Numbered from the stretch's first letter, positions 38,996 to 51,900 are shown. The stretch: 64,000 bases of DNA from Solea solea (GCF_958295425.1 NC_081143.1:17075016-17139015); one strand, 5' to 3'. Numbers and translations: made by a program. Notes: a model not told the origin generated them from the letters alone.

Positions 38996-39530
38996 TACAG
39001 TATCGTGGAAAAGTCTAATTAATATTTAGTGTGGCCTGTGTTTACCTTAAAACCAGCATCAATTCTTATTAGTACACATGCACAACATTTGGGATATTTA
39101 TAGGATTATAAACAACTGTATGATTCACCTGTTACACCAAACAGGTGCTTAGGTTGAAACGCAGTCATTCACTGAAACAGGAACTACGGAATCGCCAGAT
39201 TCTGTTACCAAGGTGAGGTTGTGGAAGACACTGGCAGGTCACAGGTCACCATGGCGAGACTGAGTACAGCGATAATACACAAGGTACTTTTGAAGGAGCA
39301 CAAAGAAACACTGTGGACACAGTGTTTGGTCAAGGACATCGTGTGGCAGATGAAAGACACATCAGGCTTACTTCAAATTGGAAGCTGACCAGCAGTGTCA
39401 TCAGCTCAGAACTGGCAGACACATGTCCGACCCAGGTACACCCATCTACTGTCCGGAGAGGTCTGGTCAGAAGTTGTCTGGGATTACATGAAGAGGAAAA
39501 AGGATTTAAACCAGCCTCCTGTGGTTAGTT
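38996..39530 (+). mobile_element. Decayed Tc1-like transposon, internally deleted
   Basis: Starts with a Tc1-type end, CAGTATCGTGGAAAAGTC. A 5' non-coding part follows, then AGGTGAGGTTGTGGAAGAC and ATGGCGAGACTGAGTACAGC. The N-terminal transposase remains read as ADERHIRLTSNWKLTSSVIS, SSELADTCPTQVHPSTVRRG: the helix-turn-helix part of a Tc1 transposase. The catalytic DDE region and right end are missing and reading frames are broken. Confidence 0.8.
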
Positions 39531-41399
39531 CTCAAAGTTCCTTTATGCAAGTGTACATATACTGTATAAGAACTGATAACTGATGCTAGTTTGAAGGCAA
39601 AAGAGGGCCACACTTTCTTCCGTTCGCCCATTCTATGATTTGTAAATTGATAAAAATCGAGAAGCACTGCACCACTCTAATGTAAAGTATAACCACACGT
39701 TAGGTATATGCCGTGCTTAAGGTCAACGTTCAAATTAAAAATACATCTTGCTAATTGTTACTTAATTTGAGTGTTTGACCTTCACTGCGCAGAAAGCTCT
39801 ATGTGCAGCATTTGAGACTAAAAGGCTGTTGTCATGGTAACCTTGTAACCTAGCAAAGTATAGTGAGCTGTGCTCTAAACTGAGTTAAAGACTTGTGTGT
39901 ATGTGGGAAAGCAAGACGTTATGAAGAAAGCTTAAAGCTTTCCGGACGTTTGAAATGTCCAATTCAAATGATAGACTTGATAAAGCCAGTACTTTGGGTA
40001 AATGTTCTCTATAACAACACAAACCATGAGCACACAGAGGTGAACATGTAAATTCACCAATGGCAGATTCTACCACAAACCAAGATTTCAATTCCACAGC
40101 AAGAATTGCAGACATCAAGGTTTGTCACACAGTGTGGCAGGACTAGGGTCCCCCGCTAATAATCTCTGCTTCATCGCCCATCAGGCACATCAGCCTCCCG
40201 GGGAGACAGTGTTATGAGTGAATATTAAGTGTGTTGGTCAGACAGCAGGAGGGGTTACGGTGTTCCCCAGGGCTTACCGCAGTTCCACACTGTTTGCGAA
40301 CCTAACAAGGCAGGGAGAGGCACCGTCTCCAAGACGATGCCGGTCTCAGGGGAAATTCAGGCAGTTCACTCCTCCACGACTAACTCTGACTAACTGGTGG
40401 CTGGCAGGACTCGTCCTCACAGTCGGAGAACGCACCGTGTCTCATAGGACACGAAGGACAGCTGAAGGTGATTCACACAGACATACATTGGCATGTGTGA
40501 CACACGTGATCTATAAGCTGCTTTCTCCAAGTATGAGCAACATTTCATCATTTTTGCACTAGATGCTAATCGCACAGTTGAAGGCATCAGGCTTTTTTAT
40601 GTTGTGTCTTTTCACTACTTTCAGTACTGGGGTAATGAAACAGCAGATACAGAGACACTGGTGTTACGGTTAAAGTGATTTTCTAGACCTTCTGTAGATC
40701 TATACCAAGAACAGATGGCAGGAAGTCAAACACAATCACAGGACTAACCACTTTAGGTTTCAGACCTCCAAAGGTGAACCATGCAAGTAAATTAGAACAC
40801 ACACAGAATGTATGTTAAGCTACTACTATTGGTTTATCAAACAGTGAATGGACAGACAATATATTCCTTACCTGACTGAAATAATGCACTAGTTATGATA
40901 TATATATATAACAAATCTAGTGTTTCAAAAGAGGAAATGCACATTCAGAATAACGTTCTCAAATTTGATTTCAATTTATCCTTTCATAGTTGACTCTACT
41001 CATTAATGGTGAGGTAGAGTCGGGACATAAATGATTTATTATGTACCCAATATGCTACTTTGCATTCGTGACAGATTCTTTGCTGCAGTCTAATTACTGG
41101 GTCAACTCAAGACCACATAATTGTATTCATATGAAGAAGTGTCAGGGGGCACGAAACATTAGAATTCATGACACATCCTGTCGTTTGACTGTGGTTTGTG
41201 CATTTTAAGGTATGCTTTTTTTTTTTTTTTTGCTATGTAAAGACATTCTCTGTCACTTACATTACATGCTTCCTTATACTGCAACGACCGCAGCATAAGA
41301 AGAACAGACAAATGGGGTTCCTGATTCAACAGCAATTTCCACACTGCCTTCTGTTTATTCTTTTTCAGACATCGCCTCCTCTCTCCTGAATTGGCCCTT
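39531..41399. other. Intergenic upstream of Ras-dva
   Basis: No gene seen. Short AT tract near 40900. It precedes the promoter at 41400 and may hold proximal regulatory elements; no specific one is claimed. Confidence 0.5.
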
Positions 41400-41550
41400 T
41401 ATGCTGATTTGCATGCTCTGCTGTCATTGGCTGCCTGCGTGATGCACTTCAACAGGCTGCCCTCTGCGGATTGGCTGTAAATGCAGGGGGGCATGGGCGC
41501 TGTCTCACCATAACAGGAATAAAAGGCAAGATACGGGATTAGAAACACAG
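41400..41550 (+). promoter_or_regulatory. Ras-dva promoter
   Basis: In order towards the gene: a perfect POU octamer ATTTGCAT (41407-41414), two inverted CCAAT boxes ATTGG (41426-41430 and 41470-41474), a TATA-like AATAAAAG (41518-41525) and a bicoid/Otx-type GGATTA (41536-41541). Transcription would start about 25-30 bases after the TATA-like box, near 41550, giving a 5' UTR of about 240 bases. Ras-dva1 is reported in Xenopus as an Otx2 target, so the GGATTA is suggestive, but such a short site is weak evidence. Confidence 0.6.
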
Positions 41551-41790
41551 AAGACACCTAATAAGCAGGTCTGAAGAGCTTTGACAGCTTAAAAAAGAAA
41601 AAAAAGAATAACTGAAAGGTGAAAAAAAAGCAAACAAAGAAGCTCAATAAGAGAAACTTAGAAACTTAAGAGACAACTAGGAGTCAGTGACAGAGAGTGT
41701 TCAAATTCTGTGGTGTCACTTCTACAGCAGATAACCACCAAGAGGAAGATACATTTTCTTTGCTCATCTTAGCCTAAAAACAAGACTAGC

Positions 41791-42417
41791 ATGTCCCTGG
41801 AGGTGAAGGAGAAGACCCATGTGCGTGTAGTGTTTCTGGGAGCAGCAGGAGTGGGCAAGACGGCCTTGATCCAACGCTTCCTTCAGGACACATTTGAGCC
41901 CAAACACAGGCGCACGGTGGAAGAGCTGCACAGTAAGGAGTATGACATCAGTGGGGTTAAGGTCACAGTGGAGATCCTGGACACCAGCGGCAGCTACTCC
42001 TTCCCTGCTATGCGCAAGCTCTCCATCCAAAACAGTGATGCCTTTGCACTCGTGTATGCTGTGGATGACCCCGAATCGCTGGAGGCTGTCAAGAGTCTTC
42101 GAGATGAGATCCTGGAGCTCAAGGAGGACAAGTACACACCCATTGTGGTGGTGGGGAACAAGGTGGACCGGGAGGAGGAGCGCCAGGTGTCCGGTGAGGA
42201 CGTCTTGTCAACCGTAGAGATGGACTGGAACAACAGTTACCTGGAAGCTTCGGCAAAGGAGAACGCCAATGTGGTGGAAGTATTCAAGGAGCTACTGCAG
42301 CAGGCGAACCTCCCCAGCCGCTTAAGCCCCGCGTTGCGAAGACGCAGGGAAACCTTCCCCAAAGACACCGACTTCCGGCCTCCAATGAACAAGACCAACA
42401 GTTGTATTCTGTCATAG
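41791..42417 (+). CDS. ras-dva: Ras-dva family small GTPase
   Basis: Single-exon frame of 208 residues. G1 P-loop GAAGVGKT (17-24), switch I threonine T42, G3 DTSG (64-67), G4 NKVD (123-126) and G5 SAK (154-156) are present. The C-terminus is a farnesyl-type CAAX box, CILS (205-208), so plasma-membrane attachment is expected. Conserved blocks such as FLGAAGVGKTALIQRFLQD, TSGSYSFPAMRKLSIQNSDA and LPSRLSPALRRRRETFP match my memory of the Ras-dva family, a Ras branch named for dorso-ventral-anterior expression and linked to FGF signalling in forebrain development and to regeneration. The residue matching Ras Gly12 is Ala19 and the one matching Gln61 is Ser68, both expected to lower intrinsic or GAP-stimulated hydrolysis. 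Dexamethasone-induced Ras (RASD) proteins are the nearest alternative, but they have longer C-terminal extensions. Which Ras-dva paralogue this is cannot be settled. Confidence 0.92.
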   Translation: MSLEVKEKTHVRVVFLGAAGVGKTALIQRFLQDTFEPKHRRTVEELHSKEYDISGVKVTVEILDTSGSYSFPAMRKLSIQNSDAFALVYAVDDPESLEAVKSLRDEILELKEDKYTPIVVVGNKVDREEERQVSGEDVLSTVEMDWNNSYLEASAKENANVVEVFKELLQQANLPSRLSPALRRRRETFPKDTDFRPPMNKTNSCILS

Positions 42418-43175
42418 GAGGAGAAATGTCTTAAAGGATGGGACAAGAGATGAGCCGACGGGCGGTGTGCTGTGAACCAGAGTGCCGCTGGACTGCAGTC
42501 AGTGTTGGTGTGAAGTGAAGAGACGCCCGATTGTGAGAAGCAATCCGGACCAACAGATACAATTTGGGATTCACAAGCGAGAGAGAAACTGAGGGGGAGA
42601 ACGAGGTTTCGAGTGAACAGAAACACACTGCCACTTGCATTAAACGAAGAGAAAAGAGACACACTCGTTACACAGTTGTTTACTTAATGTAATGTTGTTG
42701 CTGCTTATTTTTGGTGACATGCTGCTGTGTTTAGATCAATACATGGCTGGAAAATTTGTAATTAAAAACCTTCACTCACATCAAGGTACTTGTATGGTTT
42801 ACCTGGGGAACGTGTAAATATATGTTGTGAGTTGTGCAGAATTTGTATTTGTCATGTACATTTTTTAGAATGTACTAATTCACCTGTAGCACATTGTCAT
42901 GTTTACAATTGTTTGCATTCAATTCCAATTTACCATAAAGCACAATGCAACTCTTATGTTTAAACAGAAGGGGTGAAAGAGACAAACATGAACTTTAAAT
43001 GCACTTTTCATTTTGGACTGATCATTCTAAATGATATTTCTAGGGATTATTTTATTGTTTCAGTTTTGTATCATCGCATCGACTTAGAAGTTACTACTCT
43101 GCTGTTTATTTGACGTGTAAAAGTGGAACGTGGATCTAAATGTGAAATAAAAGACTAAATAAAAAAACTGTTGTG
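42418..43175 (+). other. Ras-dva 3' UTR
   Basis: Non-coding sequence from the stop codon to just past two AATAAA signals (43146-43151 and 43158-43163). It is rich in ATTT words in its second half. Confidence 0.65.
43146..43163 (+). terminator. Polyadenylation signals of Ras-dva
   Basis: Two AATAAA hexamers 12 bases apart, followed by a GT-rich stretch (TGTTGTGTGGT), a typical vertebrate poly(A) site. Confidence 0.75.
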
Positions 43176-45700
43176 TGGTACTGCTGATTTTAAGATGTGG
43201 TTTTTAAGTGAACTTAATGGAAAAAAAATATGTAGAGCAAGTAAGTCTTAAAAGGGTTTTGTAATAAAAGGATCATTAATCACAAAATACACCAATATCT
43301 CAATATGCCCCAATATAATTGTCTCAAGGACAAATAACTGTATTTTATAATAATAAAATACCACTTTTTAGTTGAAATTCTGTTATTTATGCAATTAGTG
43401 TACAATTATTTAATACATTTAAATGTGTTTGTGCTGAAACACACCTTTAAATATTAACAATACTTTATATTTGAGTGATGCCTGATTCACAAGGTCAGAA
43501 AGGGCAACACTGAAATCTGTCACTTTCTGTATAAAGCTTGTAGGAACAGATGTATCCAGAAATGATCACATTATCTCATATTAATAAAATAAGAAGTGAC
43601 AGTGAGTACACAACAGCATCCACAGTATAATGCTACTTCACATACGCACAAATGTTTTTGAGTGGGGTCCACAAACATCTGAAACAAAAACAGAAAGTGT
43701 CATTCTCCATTGTGGTGTTATTCATTGATTTGGATCAGACTTAAATTGCCGTGTAAAGTGAAGTGAAAAGGAGAAGGGAAAGCTCTGGTTTTCTCAACTG
43801 TCTGCACCACACATAAATTAAAGACCTCTGGCGCCATCTGTTGGTGCAACACACTCAAGGCATTCACTAAAACTAAGGACAGCTCAGTGCGTACTATCCA
43901 TTTTATTTATTAGTTTACCTGTATGTCGTAAATACATTGAGGTTTCAAAGTTCCACTCATATTCTCATGCACATCTGAGTTTTTAAGAAGGTAAAATCAA
44001 GTATATTTTATGTCCTGATGTACGCACACATGCCTCAATTAGATTGTGAGGATTAGGCTCTTAATTACAATCTAAACCAGATTTGTTAGGTTCTGAATGT
44101 ATGAACAATGTGTTCTGAAATGACTGCTCATCACTCATTTTGAGTGAAAAATAAGAAAGAGACAATTTCATCACTGTGGAATATGATTTACAAATAAGGA
44201 TGACCGCCAATGTGACCGATCAATTGCAGACGCAGTGTGGACGGTCCTTACTGGCTCTAGGCCTGAGAGCACAACTGCCACAGCAGAGGAAAACCAAACT
44301 GAATTTGAATAGAACAACTCAAAAGGTTCTGATAACACTCCTGTCTAACCAGTTCAGAATGGGTTCTCGTGCAGTTCCTGAAATAGTTGTGCATAGTTCC
44401 CCTAAATGCAACACACACAGCTGTAATGCTCAGGTAGAGCCCCCCCCCTCCACTTCCATCAGATTAGACTTAAGTTTCCTGTTTTAATTTGAGGAAGTGG
44501 CCGAGTTAACGTTCGCAGGCAGTTCCTCTTTCAGTCCACATTTAAACATCCTTCTGCACTTGGTTCTCGTTCATTTGCGAGGAGATGGGAGACGTAGCAG
44601 CTTCACCGTCATGCAGGTGTGTGGACTTAAGATCTGAAAACACTGAGCTCTACTTTAATTTAGGGGAGAGGGGATTATCTGAGGACTTTTAGCTGCTTTT
44701 TAACACAGCTTCACTTTCAGTGCTACGATTATTAGCATTCAGTGGCCAGATTTCAGCTACACAGACACTCCACCTATAACTTTTTTGTTATAGTTTCGCA
44801 GATGTCCTTGACCCTAGACTTGGTCAAAGCTCCTCAGCAGATTCAAGCAAACTCTGAGGCGTTTAGAACAAGTTCAGGGTCCTAGACAGAACCCAACGAA
44901 GTACTAAAACAAATGCAGAGTGATGTTTTAGCAGATTGTGTTGCTTGTATAAAACTGAAATTAGGTCACTGCAATGCTGTTTAGCACAGTTAAAATAACT
45001 GTAATGTGTCACATGCCTATATTTACTCTGACTGGACTTTTACACGGTCATGCACCAGCGTGTGAGACACACTCGTAAATGTGGAACTCATTCAAATAAC
45101 GGACCACAAAATGTGAATCAATGCTTTTACAACTGAATGTACATCAGGAAATGGGTGTAAAATGTCATTGACAATCTAATAAACAGTTTGTATCCAGAGC
45201 ATTATAAAACGTCAGAGCTGTAGCACAGAATTTAATGTGCATTAAACTTCCATTTTTTTTTTTTTTTAAATCTAATTCCAGAACCCTACAGTCATTCCAA
45301 TTTTATCTTGCACTGTGTAGTATTTCATGATTAGTGCTGTACTGTATATTGTGCTGCAACCGCAAAGTGAAAATACATCTCAGTCATTGCAGAGATCTTT
45401 GGCAAGAACCCTAACAGCTTAATGATTTTCCTCCAACTGCAGCTGAAAATGCGATGAAGCATTTCTGAGTTGGCCATGCTTCATGTAGCAAGCAGCTTCG
45501 GCTCTGACTGAAACCTCTACTGAAAGTTTAGTTTGAGTGTAAAGCTGTTGTACTGTACAATTCTGGCACTTCCTCTACAAAATGTAAACCATGTCAGGTC
45601 TCCACATTTACAGCTGTGCTACTGTCATCCACTATCTATTAACCTTAAACCTACAAAAGTCAAAAAAAAAAAATACAGTATCTTACTCATCCAAGAATAG
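43176..45700. other. Intergenic between converging Ras-dva and prpsap1
   Basis: No gene seen. AT-rich; the open frame at 44176-44487 has no domain. An (A/T) run lies near 45250. Confidence 0.5.
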
Positions 45701-45701
45701 T

Positions 45702-45707
45702 TTTATT
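45702..45707 (-). terminator. Candidate polyadenylation signal of prpsap1
   Basis: TTTATT on the plus strand is AATAAA on the gene strand, 276 bases after the stop codon. It would give a 3' UTR of about 300 bases that includes the (CA)n tract at 45916-45953. Confidence 0.5.
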
Positions 45708-45911
45708 TGCCATGATACATAATGTTACATTTGTTTGCAGATTGTTTGAAGCATAAAGTAACAGTTCATTGTGTATACAGTTAAACTGTGAAACATCAGA
45801 GAAAGCATCATTTTAGTTTCTCGTGTAACATCGAGCAAATGGAACAAAGAGATTTGCCAGCAAAACAAGCAGATTAGATTAAAATAGAGACTGGATTCTT
45901 GGCCCTCTGTC

Positions 45912-45915
<4 letters not shown>

Positions 45916-45953
<38 letters not shown>
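45916..45953. repeat. (GT)n microsatellite in prpsap1 3' UTR
   Basis: A 38-base tract beginning 30 bases past the prpsap1 stop; in the mRNA it reads as (CA)19. Confidence 0.95.
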
Positions 45954-45956
<3 letters not shown>

Positions 45957-45982
45957 GAATGTAAATGTGTGAGTGCGTTGCC

Positions 45983-48900
45983 TCAGTCATCCAGAGCGAT
46001 GTTGCGGAAGAGATAGGCCATGGACTCTCCGTTGTGGATGCGCCGGATGGCTTCAGCGAGGATCATACTGACGTCCACGGTTTTGATTTTTGGACACTGC
46101 AGCTTCTGAACCTCATGAGGAACAGTGTTGGTCACCACCACCTGAAGTTCCAACGTGTCAGTTTTAGCATTAGTTTCACAACTAACCACCTCCGAGGCAG
46201 CCCTACAGTGTGTGCTCATGCTTAAATTTGCAAATTTAAGACCAACTATGGATCCTCTTCATTTATAACTCTGTAATTTTAAACATAAATATCTAACACC
46301 AGCTTAGAAAAACATATGATGAAAGGCTGAATTCAGGGGAAAAGTGTAATAAACCTTGCAACAACTGACAACAACTACACTGATAAAGTCATCAAGAACA
46401 CTTGCTGGTTTTGTTACGAGTAAAGGTTTCTTTAAGTAACTTTTCTGAAACAACCAACAAATAAGGTAACAATTAAAGACAAAATGAACATAAATAAACA
46501 TGTGAAGCTCCACCTCAAAAAGACTGTCTCTATTCTTTAAGTCAGAAAGTGTGTGTGTGTGTGTGTGTATATACTAGTATTGTCGACTGTGTGTGTACTT
46601 TTATTTTTCTGGCAGAAACACTGACCTTGTCAGGACGAGTTGGTTCTCACAGACCAACCACAACCTATTCCTAATAAGGTAGAACCTAATTGCTGAGGAA
46701 CTGGTTGAGTTTAGGGCTATTTAAATGTTGGTTAGGTAAGGGTTAGAAATGATCTTTGTTAAAGCTGTGACAAAATTAATGGAAGTGAATGCAGTGTCCT
46801 AACAAGAATAACTGTGCAAAGCTGTGTTAGTATCTGTGTGTGTGTCTGTAAGAGCGAATGAATGAAATGTACACAGCAAGATGAGACAAAATGACGTTAT
46901 TTATTTTACCTCATCAATTGCAGACTCCTCGATTAGCCTTGGTGCCTCTGCAGACAGCAGGCCATGTGTAGCCATGATGTAAATCTTGTAGGCACCCCTC
47001 TCCTTCAGGATTTCTGCTGCTGCAACAAAGTCCCCCACATCATCTATAATGTCATCCTGACAAAGTGAATACTGGATTAGCAATCACACAGGGGTAAGCA
47101 TGAATGCATGACAACAGCATATATTCTAAATGTGACTTAAAACATCATAATGTGAACAATGTAGGCCAATGAATATCAACATGAATCTGATTAAGCACAA
47201 AAGCACCAGAACTATGACGCCTTAGTGACAGTCCTCTCTGTACCCTTGTAAGAAATTGGCAATAAAAAATTAAAAAAAAACACTGAACCCCACAAACATA
47301 ACCGTAATATGGCCAACATGGAAAAAAGGTTGCTACATAAACTTTCATACAAGAACAAAAAGTCTTTCAAATAATAAAATGACTGAACTTCCAGCCTTAT
47401 AAAACACTTAAAATTTGACTCTCATGATTAATTATTTATATTAATTTTAACAAGCTTTATCTATTTTTTCAGGCATTACCAGTACACTGCTAGATATTTG
47501 GCATGATAAATCCAGTGGAACAGTGTGAGCTGTGAACTGGGATGTGTATTACATGGAGCTATTCATAATAAAGGTAATAGAAAGTAACATAAAAGCTTAC
47601 AATAATGATGGCAATCCTTCCTCCTACATCTCCAACAACAGTGATAGGCGGCTTCTCCTTCGCCATCATCACTGAAAGACAGATGAATTACAGTGATGTC
47701 AGGACAGGAAGTGAGATCCATCCTACGAGCCTGGAACCCTCAACCAGGAATGAGTTCTTGATGGGAGGTTACATTAGGGGAGATTTAGTGAAGAGCCTTT
47801 ATTTCAAAACAAACACCATGCAAGACAGCTCCACTCCAACAAGTCTCAAGATACCACAGCACCAATCCAATGAGTAAACGACACCATAAAAGACTAGTGA
47901 GTTTGTGCATCTGCTGAGCTTGAACCTAGACGTAAAGGTCCAGTGTGTAAGAATTGGTGATGTCGGCGGTGGGGCTGCAGAGTGCAACAGACAGACGATC
48001 GCTCTGCTCACCCATCCATTTCCGGAACGGTGTAAAAGACCTTTTGTGGCCTTCACATACCACAAAGGATGTCGTCTTCACCAAGTGCACCGAGTTGTCC
48101 GTCAGCTGATGTGGTTCCCATGGATGAGGAAATTGGTTTATGGGTTATGATCGTGTGGGGAGAAAACATAAAACACACTCTTGGCTGGTTTGTCTATTCC
48201 GTAAAAACATGGCACCCCAAGATGGCAAATACATGGCTCTTGCCTAAAGTCCACATAAAAGCCTTATTCTGAGGCAAGAAAATCCCAAACAATTTTTTAT
48301 CTTATAGCCATTATCCACTTATATAAACTATTACATACTTGTATCTAGTATGTTCAATTTTGGGCCAATAAAGTTACACACTGGACCTGTAATAAGGGTT
48401 TAAACAGTGCAGTTGCAGAACTACATTTGTTATAGTGTTAGATGAACAAGTGGGTGTAGAACAGAGGTCATTTCAATACCACAGACCAGGATCGATTATT
48501 ATTTGTAATCTAATCAAATAATAAAACAGTATTATTAAAAGAACATCTCTTCATATGTTCATCTTAAGGTTTTTCGACAAAATGGAGGAAGTTTCCAAAC
48601 TTCGACACTAAAGGTTCTTCAGAGATTTCAAATAATAATCTTTCCATGTCTCCAACCCATCACGTCCAACTTGTTGGGTCCCCCACTTGGACCATACCAA
48701 AAACCCTTTTTACAAACAACAACAGGGAGCATTTAGAGGTCAAACTTACATCTTATAAAGATGATTAATTAGTATAGGACTTATAATTCTCATGCATCTA
48801 CTGTTTATTTACACACCATGGCATATATCATATTGTTCTCTGCTTCTTACTCTGGTAAAAAAAAATGTTTTCCAATTGACAGGATGAGAGACTGATGGCC

Positions 48901-51900
48901 TCCAGAAATGACACAACACCACTGACATTCTAATTGTTGTGTGTCCAGCTGTAAAATGAAGTGGAAGCCCTCAGTTATTACCTTATATTATAACTTATAT
49001 ATATTATAATATTATTATTATTATCATCATCATCATCATCATCATCATTATTATTATTATTATAATATTATATATAATTAATATATTATAACCCTCAGTT
49101 ACTCATTCATTCATTCCATGCAGGCAGGAATAATCCGCATCCGCAAGAAACACAAGTAGCATCAAGGCACATGATCATACTTGGGAGCTCTATCCCAGGG
49201 AATGGAGCATGAAGTCTGTGGCTTGCTGTGGCAAAAGATAGGGTGGTACATGGCATTATTGTACAATGAGACATACAACAGTCACAATCACAAGGAACTC
49301 AGTGAAGTTCTGAAGAGGATATTCTATATACCAAAGCAGCTGTATTCAAAAAGTAACAAGCCTTCCTTTACAGTTTCTATGTTATTTGTCTTACATGGTA
49401 GCTCGAGCCCTGTGTGTCCTGTGGTGGTGCGAGACAAAGGGGGAGAGTTTCGACCATCAGCCATGTCCGACTCTGATTGGTGGGCCTCCCCGTGGATTAC
49501 TGCAAGCCCAAGCCGCAGCCTCTCGGCGTAGGACTGAGCTCTATGAGATACAAACACACAGACAGACCAAACCAGAGTCAAAGAAACTGACACAGACAAG
49601 ACATGTATACAAATAGATGGGCAAGAGAAAGCAGACAGATGTTTGCACAGATGCCCAAGCATACCCACAGAGGCATGAAGCTGTAAAATGGTAAAAGTGC
49701 ATGATGTGAATGGTAACTTTTTACCTCTTGGCAGCTGAAGGGGATTTTGCAACAATTATGGCATTCCTGTAATCTGGAATCTGTGGAAACAAACATTCTT
49801 CTCATTGGTGGATTTAATGTAAACCTATATACTACATTAAGACTAAAATAACTAGTATAAGATTAGAATAAAACTAATACAAGACAAATATAACGCTCCA
49901 AGAAATAAAAATGGCTATAATTTTGTGACATTATGCCTGTATGATTAACGTGTCCTCACCTCCTCCTGGATGTACTGGATGAGGAAAGGTGAGGCTCTTA
50001 GGTTGTCAACGGGGAAAGTGAAGAAGCCCTGGATTTCCTTCTGGTGGAGGTCCATGGTGATGATGTGAGTTAGTCCTGCAACACATACACATACATGGGC
50101 TCAGAACAATTTTCAGCAGTGTTTGAAGCAAAGAGTGAGCGTGTAGGTGTTGTATGGTAACTTAAATGTGTTACCATGTTAACAGACATGGAGCAATCAG
50201 CCAAATACTTAAATGATGTACTGAATTATTGCAATGCAGAACACGCAATAACTGCAAAGATTTATCTGTGGCACATAAATTGTTAATTTCAAAAAATGAA
50301 TCGTGACAATAACCTTTGACTATCAGTTTATCTTTCAATCAGTGAATGTGAAGCCAGAAAACAAGGCAGCAACAGCTGTCACAGAAGGAATCATTTTTGA
50401 CACAAAAACCTCTTTGAAAGATTTTAGCATCACACACGTTTCAAATCCGTCTCCAGGGAAGCATGTGAAAACAAGTAATGAGGACACAGGTAAAGCGGGT
50501 TTCTGTTGCCAGATAAACACAGCCACACCAGGTGCGATCATAAAAGTAAAAAAAAAAAAACTGTAATTGTAGGCAATTGTATCCCAGGCACTCAACATCA
50601 GACGCATGTTGGATGTCTTCCTCCTCTTTAAATTCATAAAAATTCTTATCACATAGGCAAATGCAGGTGTTTAAGTAGTCCATACCAGCTTTAGCCAACA
50701 TGGATGAGAGCAGCTTGCAGACAATGGATCCTCTCTTCCTCATCTTGCACTGCTTGCTGTATGGAAAGTAGGGAATGACTCCGATGATGTTCTTGGCACA
50801 GGAGGTCTTCAGGGCATAAGCCATGACCAGCAACTCCATGATGGCTGTGTTCACATCTCTGGGAAAACACGATTTCTTAATTAGTGTGGGAATGTGCCGA
50901 GCTAAGAAATATAAATCTTAATATCTGCAGATATGATTGCTCAAGTTACAACAAAAGAAATAACCCCATTAGTCTACAAAATGTAACAAGAAGAAATATT
51001 AAATATGTTTAAGAAAACATTTCCACTCCATACATTTGCTTTAAAACAAAATACTTCACTTTTCGATTTTGATCAAACTTCACGATGGTTGTTATTTTGT
51101 TGAATAGGCCAGTTCCACTACTTTAAAATGCTGCAGAGCAGTTGTAAGTGCAAGAGGATACTGTTTGTAGCCATTTCAGCCTTGAAACAAGAGATCCCAC
51201 ACAGGCAGGTCAGTGGCCTGCTGGATCTGTCCACACTCATAAGAAAGTCAAAAATGTGATGTCCTCTCCTGTGACCTCTGCCCATTTTACAAAGTCTGCT
51301 TTTTCCTCAAAGCTAATAACTGATTAACAAGGCCAACAGCCATTAAGAGCTTTATTTGCAGTTTCATTTGCAAGTTAACTTGATTTCAACTCAAAGCTCC
51401 CTGCTTCTCATTAAAATAAAGCACATAATACCAGGGGAACAGAGCACAAAACAGAAATGATTAAACCTGTTTCTGTCAGTGGCAGAATAATGACATTGAG
51501 AATTGGCACAGCTACTGAGAAACTAAAGTGTGCTCGCTCCTTTTTGTCAGTCACGCCAAAGCATCATAGATCATCCGTCATGTATTCACTATTGCTTTTG
51601 AAGTGCGAGAGACATATTTTTAATAGATATTACTTGTATGCGTCAGTTATTAGAGAATGATATTTGCATATATAAGACAGCACAGTAAAAAAAAAGCAAA
51701 CGCATACAAATTTGTAGCACACAATTAATGGCCGTTTGAACAAGAAGTTATCTATATTCAAAGTTCTATAAATCCATATTAGCAGTAATCTAGTTTCTAT
51801 CTAGTTTTAATCTAGTAGTTGTGTTTTAGCTACTCTGGTTTTTAACCAACCAACCGCCCTTGTCATCTAGTTATTAACTTTGTTCGCGAGCCATTTCCTA

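Noticed and set aside
41764..42664. Minus-strand and alternative-frame ORFs over Ras-dva
   Set aside because: Shadows of the strongly coding frame.
44176..44487. 103-residue plus-strand frame
   Set aside because: No domain and no supporting gene signals; ends in a C-run-containing segment.
49324..49755. 143-residue minus-strand frame
   Set aside because: Contains prpsap1 exon 7 but otherwise reads intron; exon borders are clear from AG/GT sites and the protein.
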